Origin: Clostridia bacterium
Lineage (GTDB): Bacteria; Bacillota; Clostridia; Christensenellales; Aristaeellaceae
NCBI GenBank assembly: GCA_017551645.1
Contig: JAFZLE010000142.1
Location: 1 to 5,631 of the forward strand
DNA length: 5,631 nucleotides
Reading direction: 5' to 3'
This document shows positions 1 through 4,922 of the stretch, in pieces; within the stretch, counting starts at the first letter, position 1; the number at the start of each line of letters is the position of its first letter. The translations under genes and the position numbers were made by a program. A model generated the notes under the pieces. It saw only the letters and a list, made by a program, of their open reading frames with translations, was not told the origin of the DNA and searched no databases.

Positions 1-372
1 CGCGGGAGCCAGCGCGTCCATAAACGGCAGGGCCCGTGTTCCGGTCATTTTCGCGCAGATGAGCCCCGCCGCACACGCGCCCAGCAGGGCGCCCATCATG
101 GACTGGCCTCCGCCCCACACCGACACCGCCGCCTTCCATGAGAACAGCACACGGAAATTGGCGTCCAGCAGGCAGAACAGTACGCGGGAACAGACCAACC
201 CTAATGGCAGAGCGGTCACTCCGAACAGGAGCGCGGTGTCAGGCCTGAGTCCCCGTTTTTTCCCAGCAAAACGCAGCACGAGCACGGCGCACAGCGCGCC
301 TATTGCCGCGCACACGCCGTACCAGTATGCTTTTGTTCCGAATATACCGAAATACAGGCTCTCTTCAGGCAT
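1..372 (-). CDS. Lgt-like prolipoprotein diacylglyceryl transferase family membrane protein, partial (C-terminus beyond window)
   Basis: The visible 124 residues are the N-terminal part of a polytopic membrane protein. Lgt enzymes transfer diacylglycerol from phosphatidylglycerol to the lipobox cysteine of prelipoproteins. Features that fit: the N-terminal 'YWYG' (residues 16-19, like the conserved RWYG), hydrophobic segments at about 16-34, 47-70 and 90-107, 'SRVLF' (62-66, like GaRlgYvlf), 'WGGGQSMMGALLG' (86-98, like the GGMSxHGGxxG loop) and 'FMDALAP' (117-123, like aDxxAP). The position of the essential loop histidine (His103 in E. coli Lgt) appears to be Met93, so this may be a divergent or non-canonical paralogue rather than the housekeeping Lgt. 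The ATG lies one base after the TGA of the upstream phosphodiester glycosidase gene, with GGAG 8 bases before it, implying an operon and probable translational coupling. The downstream Arg/Asn/Gly signature is outside the window, so activity cannot be judged. Confidence 0.72.
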   Translation of the reverse strand, partial: MPEESLYFGIFGTKAYWYGVCAAIGALCAVLVLRFAGKKRGLRPDTALLFGVTALPLGLVCSRVLFCLLDANFRVLFSWKAAVSVWGGGQSMMGALLGACAAGLICAKMTGTRALPFMDALAPA

Positions 373-373
373 A

Positions 374-1363
374 TCACTTGCTCCAGCTTTCCGGATCCAC
401 GGTCGTGGCGAAATAGATGCAGTCGTTCAGCACCCTGAGCTGGCTGGTCGCCAGGTCAGCTTTGTATACGCTCTTTCCGAACACCATGGTGCCCGTATTG
501 CCGCCGTCCAGGTTGTACGCCTGCACGCAGCCCAGGTCTTCGTACATGAAGTGCGCCAGCTGCTGGTGGGTCATACCCTTAGCTTTCCTGCCCCTGCCCT
601 CGCAGACCACCACCACATACGAGCACGGCCCCCTCTGGCCTATGGCCACCCGGGGATCCTGGGCGTGGGCGCTGTATATTTTGTACGAAGTCTGAAGCTC
701 CTCCCCGTCCTTTACCAGCGCGGGGCCGAAGGAAAACGCGTTTATAATCCGGTGTTCCGCCTCTATCTCGCTTATCTCTTTTTTCTGCGCGGCGGAGCCG
801 CTGGAAAGCACGATGTGGAAGTCGCCGTTCTCGTCTATTATCAGCAGGTCCCTTACCACGTTGAAGTTGCGGCGCGCCTTTGTGCCCATGCGGTACTCAA
901 AGGGCGTGGACTCCGGGTCGTTGGTATAATAATCCCCGCTTACGGCAAGCACCGCGTTATAGCGGTTCGCCATGAACACCACGGTGTTTATGCGCAGGTC
1001 CAGGGCATTCCTGCCCGCCACGCCCGTGCGCAGCTGGGTGGGAGAAGCCACGTCTATGTAGGCGACGCGCACGGAAAAGCCCTGTTTTTCGTCCTCGTAG
1101 TGCTCCATGGTCACCTTTATGGACGTATCCTCGTAACCGTCTTCGGTGTACGCGGCTGGGTTGGGCGTCATGCCGCCGGAAAGGTCGTAAGGCAGTGCGA
1201 CGACTTCCTCCTCCGCCCGGGCGGAAAACAGCGGGAATAATCCCATATCCATCCATTCATACTGATAATCCGTAAGCATGTTGCCGCTGGGCAGTATCAA
1301 AGGCAGTGCCAGCAGCATAAGCGCCAGCAGGATTATAAGCAGACAGCGTATGGTTTTACTCAT
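374..1363 (-). CDS. NAGPA/DUF2233-type phosphodiester glycosidase family protein, membrane-anchored
   Basis: 329 residues. The family (NAGPA domain) includes the mammalian enzyme that uncovers mannose-6-phosphate by removing GlcNAc from a phosphodiester; bacterial members are often labelled exopolysaccharide-related and their substrates are mostly unknown. Residues 6-24 form a hydrophobic helix after a short basic start, so the protein is exported and probably anchored; an 'ARA' at 48-50 could be a cleavage site but lies far from the helix. Domain signatures: 'AVLAVSGDYY' (137-146, like the aiNGgYF motif), 'RDLLIIDENGDF' (171-182), 'INAFSFGPALVKDGE' (207-221), 'DPRVAIGQ' (236-243), the VVVCEGRG strand (251-258) and 'YNLDGGNTGTMVF' (283-295, like the NLDGGgSst motif), ending in 'DCIYFAT'. 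I chose the ATG at 1363 because GGAG sits 8 bases upstream; the open frame extends to 1498 but that would cover the promoter. It is the first gene of an operon with the Lgt-like gene. Family is firm; substrate is unknown. Confidence 0.9.
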   Translation of the reverse strand: MSKTIRCLLIILLALMLLALPLILPSGNMLTDYQYEWMDMGLFPLFSARAEEEVVALPYDLSGGMTPNPAAYTEDGYEDTSIKVTMEHYEDEKQGFSVRVAYIDVASPTQLRTGVAGRNALDLRINTVVFMANRYNAVLAVSGDYYTNDPESTPFEYRMGTKARRNFNVVRDLLIIDENGDFHIVLSSGSAAQKKEISEIEAEHRIINAFSFGPALVKDGEELQTSYKIYSAHAQDPRVAIGQRGPCSYVVVVCEGRGRKAKGMTHQQLAHFMYEDLGCVQAYNLDGGNTGTMVFGKSVYKADLATSQLRVLNDCIYFATTVDPESWSK

Positions 1364-1421
1364 GTTCTCGGCTCCGTTTTCGCCCATAGGCGATTGTTTT
1401 TGCCCGCGCAGGCACATTATC

Positions 1422-1450
1422 ATTATACTCTGTAAGTGTCTTACTGTCAC
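1422..1450 (-). promoter_or_regulatory. SigA-type promoter for the phosphodiester glycosidase / Lgt-like operon
   Basis: On the minus strand, a -35 GTGACA (1450-1445, 5 of 6 to TTGACA) and a perfect -10 TATAAT (1427-1422) are separated by 17 bases. Transcription would start near 1415, about 52 bases before the ATG at 1363. The fit and position are good; function is inferred from consensus. Confidence 0.75.
1432..1444. promoter_or_regulatory. Small dyad in promoter spacer, candidate operator
   Basis: GTAAG-TGT-CTTAC is a perfect inverted repeat of 5-base arms around a 3-base centre. It fills most of the spacer between the -35 and -10 of the minus-strand promoter, where a bound regulator would block or remodel RNA polymerase. 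The arms are short and could arise by chance; no regulator gene is visible nearby. Confidence 0.35.
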
Positions 1451-1498
1451 CCCTGAAAACGTAAATTTTCGCCAAACACGGGCCGTAAGCCCAAACAC

Positions 1499-1527
1499 TT
1501 GCCATTTGTCCGCTTTTGTGATACAAT
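1499..1527 (+). promoter_or_regulatory. SigA-type extended -10 promoter for the alpha/beta-hydrolase gene
   Basis: On the plus strand, -35 TTGCCA (1499-1504, 5 of 6) and -10 TACAAT (1522-1527, 5 of 6) are 17 bases apart, and TGA directly before the -10 gives an extended -10 element. Transcription would start near 1534, leaving a leader of about 27 bases before the GTG at 1561. It is divergent from the minus-strand promoter at 1422-1450, with the two -35 elements about 50 bases apart. Confidence 0.75.
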
Positions 1528-1560
1528 AAAAGTTGGATTTTTATGTAACGGAGGCGCGGC

Positions 1561-2439
1561 GTGAGATTCAGGGTGCAAAAAGGTATGCGCCGGTTCGAGG
1601 GTGTGGGCATGTATTTCAAAGTCTACACTCCCCTTGACGTGCCTGTGACCCGCCGGGTCGCCTGCGTGTGCTCCCCCATAAGCGACGCGGCGAGCTTCGA
1701 CAGCCTGTGCCGCGAGCTGGCTAAAAACGGCTGCCTGTGCGTTACGGTGGAGCTGCCCGGCTTCGGGCACACTCCCGTGAAAGCGCCTCAGGACAACCGC
1801 AGCCGGGCCAAACTCGTGTGGGGCGTACTGGACGAGATCGAGATCTCCCGGGGTGAAGACGAGGGCAAGTGGCACCTGTTCGGCCACGGCTCCGGCGCGG
1901 GCGTGGTGCTGCTCATGACCACCCTGTATCCCGAAAGCGTGATAAGCCGTGTGCTCATCTCCCCCGTGACCCATATCTTCGGCTACAAAAAGCGCACCTT
2001 CCGCCTGAGCGGCCTCACCCGCTGGTACTATCTGCGCAAATACGAGTATTTCGAGGCCCATACCCGGCGCGCGCTGGACAAGATCAGGGAACTCTACGGC
2101 CCAAAGCTCAAGCGGGAGCGCGGCGAGGAGCTTTGCAAGAACTTCTTCCGCAAGGGGCGGGGCCAGATACTGCTTGAAATGCTGGAAAAGGGCTATTACC
2201 TGCCCGACGAGGTATACGAGACCGACCGTCCCGTGATGACCCTTATGGGAGACGAGGATCCCATGGGGCGGGAGATATTCGACCGCCTGTTCAGTGCCCT
2301 GTCCGGGGTAAAGGTGCGTGAGATACACCCCATCAACACCCGCCACATGTGCATGGAGACCGACTGGAGCGTGGTGAAGGACTGGGTCAAGGGCTGGCTG
2401 GACTACACCGAAGGCAAGGTCAAACAGCCTGGAAGATAA
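1561..2439 (+). CDS. Alpha/beta-hydrolase-fold protein with atypical nucleophile elbow
   Basis: 292 residues, cytoplasmic, with no signal peptide or membrane helix. The fold is recognisable: a strand and loop 'VACVCSPISD' (33-42) at the usual HG oxyanion position, 'VELPGFGHTP' (63-72, like DlPGfGxS), the elbow strand 'WHLFGHGSGAGVVLL' (104-118), a helical cap around 145-215, 'VMTLMGDEDPMG' (225-236) supplying the acid (Asp231 or Asp233), and 'NTRHMCME' (259-266) supplying the likely catalytic His262. The usual GxSxG serine position is Gly110, with a serine one place later (Ser111), so the catalytic serine is displaced or lost; also the oxyanion HG dipeptide is replaced by CSP. Start GTG 1561 is supported by GGAGG at 1550-1554, six bases away; the ATG at 1585 has no comparable site. 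It has its own promoter and terminator and is monocistronic. Fold assignment is solid; substrate is unknown, and a non-hydrolytic role is possible. Confidence 0.85.
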   Translation: MRFRVQKGMRRFEGVGMYFKVYTPLDVPVTRRVACVCSPISDAASFDSLCRELAKNGCLCVTVELPGFGHTPVKAPQDNRSRAKLVWGVLDEIEISRGEDEGKWHLFGHGSGAGVVLLMTTLYPESVISRVLISPVTHIFGYKKRTFRLSGLTRWYYLRKYEYFEAHTRRALDKIRELYGPKLKRERGEELCKNFFRKGRGQILLEMLEKGYYLPDEVYETDRPVMTLMGDEDPMGREIFDRLFSALSGVKVREIHPINTRHMCMETDWSVVKDWVKGWLDYTEGKVKQPGR

Positions 2440-2467
2440 GCTTTACAACCTCATATTCTTATATATC

Positions 2468-2500
2468 AAAACGCGGCCGGCGTATGCCCGGCCGCGTTTT
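2468..2500. terminator. Bidirectional rho-independent terminator between convergent genes
   Basis: A perfect 13-base inverted repeat (AAAACGCGGCCGG at 2468-2480 and its complement at 2488-2500) encloses a 7-base loop. The GC-rich stem is flanked by A on the left and T on the right, so it gives a U-tract in either direction. It lies 28 bases past the stop of the plus-strand hydrolase gene and 22 bases past the stop of the minus-strand toroid gene, and would serve both. Confidence 0.9.
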
Positions 2501-2522
2501 ATCGCGCCATAGTCCTGACCGG

Positions 2523-4313
2523 CTATTTGTGCTTCGTATCCGACAGCCCTATGCGCAGCTCAAAGTGCCCGTTCCCGTCAGGTTCCGCCCAAAACTCCTC
2601 TGTCTCAAAGCCTGGGGACAGGGCAAACACCGTTCCTGAGTGATGCAGCTGTGTTGCGGAAGAAATACCCAGCCGCCCGTCAATTTCGGCAAAGCGCGCT
2701 TCCTGCCTGACAGCTCCGCCGCCCGATATCACTGGCAGCACGAAGCGGGCGGCGCCTTTGCACGGGCCGCGCAGTTCCCCTCTGATCACCAGCCCCTCCG
2801 GTCTCAGGACGTATTCCAGGCTGAAAGCTCCCCCGTCAAGCGGCGCCCGGGACGCGTCGCACAGGCAGCCTTCCACCCGCACCACGCTCGCGCCGTCAAG
2901 CGACGAGGCGCGCGTGTCAGCGCCCAGGTCGTAAGCCTGGCAGTAGTATTTCCCGTCGACAGTGGCTTCCAGCCGGGGATGCACGGGCCCCTGCTGCCGC
3001 TTTTTGCGGGTAAGCTGCTGGTTATGCGCCTCCCTGAGGGAGTAGTCCGTGGTGGCTGCGGCCGCAACGGGTCCGTAAGAGCGGTTCCACAAAAGGGTCA
3101 CGGTCCCCCCGGACGCCTGGCCGCCCTTGGTGGACACCAGGTCCCCCGCGCACACGTCCATGCGCCAGTCCCCCATAGCCGCGCGGTACACGCCCAGCTC
3201 CGGGTAATGCTTTACGGGCGGCGGGGCGTCCGACGGAAGCGATGTCCTCTCGAACTCCGCTGCGCCTTCGTCCAGCGCCTGCGCCAGCACCTTGGCATGG
3301 CAGAACGCGTGGTGCACGCAGGCGAGCTCCCCGTGGCGTTTATAATGCGGCCCGCCGTACAAAAGCCCGTCGGTGCAGCTTTTGAGCAGCATAAGGTTCC
3401 TGTACGCCGCCTCGGCGAACACCGGCTCGGTTTTTCCCAGGGCGTTCAGCAGCGCCTGGCAGCCGTCTGAAGTGCGGCCGCCCCAATAGGTCCATTTGTA
3501 GTTGCGCGTGCCCATGCTGTTGTCCCAGGCTCCGTCGGGCAGCATGAATTCCAGATGCGCCCGCGCAAGGCGTTTTACCTGCTCCATGGCAAGGCCGTCG
3601 CCCGCCGCCGAAGCGTACTCGTACAGGCTGGGCAGCGTCTCCTCCACGTTGTACCCGATATCCACGGGCCTTACGCCCTTTGGGGTAAGCGCGCCGTACG
3701 CCCCGCCTTCCCCCACTATAAGCCCGTTTTCGCTGATATGGGACAGCGCCGCGGCGGCAAGCTCCCGCGCGCTGTCCAGGAACACGCTGTTTTTGAAATA
3801 CCTGCCCGTCAGTTCCATGGCGGCGGCGTTGGCGGCCAGGTAATTGATGTTGGTCCTGGTGCCGGCGGTGATGTTGGCATTAAGCCACAGCGCCATCTTC
3901 ATAAGGCGTTCTTCCCACGCCTTCTTCTCGTCACCGCTCAGCAGTTGTCCGTGAAAGCTCAGTGCCTTCACGTAACTCAGCGCCGCGAACGCGGTGATGC
4001 CGCACCATTCGCTCTGGGAGTCGTTGTATACGCTCCCGTCGTCGCACACCATGTACCCTGCCCACTTGAACAGCTTTCCGGCAGCGTCCAGATACCTGCG
4101 CTCTCCCGTGCGCTCGGCCATGTACAGCAGAGGATACACCGCGTCGTGGCAGCGCCCGTGTATCACCGAGCAGGCGGGGCAGAGTATGGCGCCGTCCAAT
4201 GAAGGATGCCCGGGGTCATCCACCGTGTATGTGAGCAGTTCGTCCAGCCAGGTCCTGAGCAGGCTGAAATATTCCGTCTCCACGCTCACGCGGGGCATCT
4301 CCTGCGTACGCAC
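2523..4313 (-). CDS. Putative (alpha/alpha)-toroid plus beta-sandwich carbohydrate-active protein (heparinase II/III- or alginate lyase-like architecture)
   Basis: 596 residues, no signal peptide, so cytoplasmic. The N-terminal ~350 residues are helical-hairpin-like, typical of six-hairpin toroids. Prominent motifs are 'CPACSVIHGRCHDAVYP' (45-61), 'VYNDSQSEWCGITAFAA' (95-111), 'NINYLAANAAAMELTGRY' (155-172), 'GEGGAYG' (201-207), 'VDIGYNVEETLPSL' (217-230), 'WDNSMGTRNYKWTYWGGRTSDG' region (263-284) and 'HHAFCHAK' (334-341). From about 370 the sequence turns strand-rich and would be a beta-sandwich. This two-part architecture is known from polysaccharide lyases and relatives; I recognise the motif set from hypothetical proteins but cannot name an activity or catalytic residues. 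Start is uncertain: GTG 4313 follows the upstream stop by 4 bases and has AGGG 9 bases before it; ATG 4298 directly abuts AGGAG, too close; GTG 4289 has AGGAG 9 bases away. Second gene of an operon with the VOC protein. A heparinase-type lyase or hydrolase on oligosaccharides is an inference. Confidence 0.75.
   Translation of the reverse strand: MRTQEMPRVSVETEYFSLLRTWLDELLTYTVDDPGHPSLDGAILCPACSVIHGRCHDAVYPLLYMAERTGERRYLDAAGKLFKWAGYMVCDDGSVYNDSQSEWCGITAFAALSYVKALSFHGQLLSGDEKKAWEERLMKMALWLNANITAGTRTNINYLAANAAAMELTGRYFKNSVFLDSARELAAAALSHISENGLIVGEGGAYGALTPKGVRPVDIGYNVEETLPSLYEYASAAGDGLAMEQVKRLARAHLEFMLPDGAWDNSMGTRNYKWTYWGGRTSDGCQALLNALGKTEPVFAEAAYRNLMLLKSCTDGLLYGGPHYKRHGELACVHHAFCHAKVLAQALDEGAAEFERTSLPSDAPPPVKHYPELGVYRAAMGDWRMDVCAGDLVSTKGGQASGGTVTLLWNRSYGPVAAAATTDYSLREAHNQQLTRKKRQQGPVHPRLEATVDGKYYCQAYDLGADTRASSLDGASVVRVEGCLCDASRAPLDGGAFSLEYVLRPEGLVIRGELRGPCKGAARFVLPVISGGGAVRQEARFAEIDGRLGISSATQLHHSGTVFALSPGFETEEFWAEPDGNGHFELRIGLSDTKHK
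4299..4303 (-). promoter_or_regulatory. Ribosome binding site that bears on the toroid gene start
   Basis: AGGAG on the minus strand lies inside the longest reading frame. It directly touches the ATG at 4298 and sits 9 bases before the GTG at 4289. If it is the real site, the protein starts at 4289 (eight residues shorter) rather than at the GTG at 4313. Confidence 0.4.
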
Positions 4314-4317
4314 GGCC

Positions 4318-4716
4318 TTACGCCCTGGCCTGAGGCGCGTTGGGGTCTATCTGCATTATCTCTATGCGGTTGCCGTCGGGATCGTGTATCCACAGCTGCC
4401 AGTTCATGTCCTTGCCCTGTTTGGGCATCACGTCTATCTCCACTCCCGCCTGTTCAAGCTCTTCGGCAGCTTTTATGCAGTCGGGCACCTGTATGCACAT
4501 GTGGTTGTAAGCAGGCTTGCCCTCAAAGCCTCCGTCGGAATAGAACAGCTCTATGAACTGGCCGTCCGCCAGCTTGATATACTCGATCCAGGGCGTCCCG
4601 TCGTCCCTGGGGATCGAAAACGCGTGCTTCATACCCAGCTTGGCCACATAAAAATCCAGCGACGCCTTCATGTCGCTCACATTGTAGGCTGCGTGCGCTA
4701 TGCCTGTTATCGTCAT
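4318..4716 (-). CDS. VOC superfamily (glyoxalase/dioxygenase fold) metalloprotein
   Basis: 132 residues, the usual size of a single-chain VOC protein made of two beta-alpha-beta-beta-beta modules (about 4-59 and 68-123). Members are metal-dependent lyases, isomerases, epimerases or dioxygenases, usually dimeric and cytoplasmic. The four expected metal-ligand positions look occupied: His8 ('GIAHAAYNV'), Glu56 ('FIELFY'), His72 ('YNHMCIQV') and Glu119 ('DPDGNRIEIMQ'), giving an H/E/H/E set as in glyoxalase I-type proteins. The 'DPDGNRIEI' signature and 'SLDFYVAKLGM' helix are classical. The ATG at 4716 has GGAGG 8 bases upstream. It is the first gene of an operon; the toroid gene begins 4 bases after its TAA, so the two are probably co-translated. 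The pairing suggests a metabolic step on a sugar-derived intermediate rather than methylglyoxal detoxification, but the substrate cannot be read from the sequence. Confidence 0.93.
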   Translation of the reverse strand: MTITGIAHAAYNVSDMKASLDFYVAKLGMKHAFSIPRDDGTPWIEYIKLADGQFIELFYSDGGFEGKPAYNHMCIQVPDCIKAAEELEQAGVEIDVMPKQGKDMNWQLWIHDPDGNRIEIMQIDPNAPQARA

Positions 4717-4739
4717 GATGATACCCTCCCTGTTTCAGT

Positions 4740-4751
4740 GCCGTTAACAGC
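4740..4751. promoter_or_regulatory. GCnGTTAACnGC dyad, candidate operator of the VOC operon
   Basis: GCCGTTAACAGC is a 12-base near-palindrome (GCnGTTAACnGC) that falls roughly at +5 to +16 of the predicted transcript from the promoter at 4763-4792, a common place for a repressor site. Only the position and symmetry support this; no other copy was seen in the window. Confidence 0.35.
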
Positions 4752-4762
4752 TTTTCAGGCGT

Positions 4763-4792
4763 ATTATATCAGCGTTTCGGCGGGACTGTCAA
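4763..4792 (-). promoter_or_regulatory. Near-consensus SigA-type promoter for the VOC / toroid operon
   Basis: On the minus strand a perfect -35 TTGACA (4792-4787) and a perfect -10 TATAAT (4768-4763) are 18 bases apart, with TGA just before the -10 (extended element). Transcription would start near 4756, about 40 bases before the ATG at 4716. Such a promoter would be strong unless repressed. Confidence 0.85.
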
Positions 4793-4799
4793 CTTTGCA

Positions 4800-4836
4800 G
4801 CATCTCGCGATCGTCAAGGGTTTTTGCGCGCGATGC
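4800..4836. repeat. Imperfect inverted repeat in the divergent intergenic region
   Basis: GCATCTCGCG (4800-4809) and CGCGCGATGC (4827-4836) are inverted copies with one mismatch in ten, around a 17-base loop. It lies just upstream of the -35 of the VOC operon and has no U-tract on either side, so it is not an obvious terminator. It could be a regulator site or simply a structural coincidence in GC-rich DNA. Confidence 0.35.
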
Positions 4837-4872
4837 CCCCTGTATGCAGGAAAGCCCGGAACCCGCGCAGAA

Positions 4873-4878
4873 TATAAT
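4873..4878 (+). promoter_or_regulatory. Possible -10 element for the membrane-protein gene at 4923
   Basis: A perfect TATAAT stands 45 bases before the ATG at 4923, which is a sensible distance. I find no convincing -35 hexamer 16-18 bases upstream and no extended TG, so the promoter would be weak, activator-dependent or recognised by another factor, or the match may be chance. Confidence 0.35.
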
Positions 4879-4922
4879 CACCTGACCGCCGCCGCCGGGC
4901 GCGGCAGCAAGGAGAGACGAAA

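Noticed and set aside
59..1240. Long plus-strand open frame opposite the Lgt-like and phosphodiester glycosidase genes
   Set aside because: Its translation is low-complexity, rich in His, Val, Arg and Ala, has no ribosome site, and lies antisense to two well-supported genes; it is a by-product of high-GC codon use.
1364..1498. N-terminal extension of the phosphodiester glycosidase gene back to 1498
   Set aside because: The added 45 residues would contain the -10 and -35 elements, have no ribosome site, and would place a non-hydrophobic stretch before a clear N-terminal signal/anchor helix that starts at the ATG at 1363.
1447..2346. Minus-strand open frame opposite the alpha/beta-hydrolase gene
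   Set aside because: The predicted protein has no recognisable domain and is rich in His, Ala and Gly; the plus strand has the promoter, ribosome site and fold motifs.
2468..2500. GC-rich palindrome as a possible attachment site or mobile-element end
   Set aside because: Its place between convergent stops and the flanking A and T runs are fully explained by a bidirectional terminator; no recombinase or target duplication is visible.
2640..4202. Several plus-strand open frames opposite the toroid gene (2640-3470, 3502-3843, 3555-4202)
   Set aside because: All are antisense to one long, motif-rich gene, overlap each other in different frames and lack ribosome sites.
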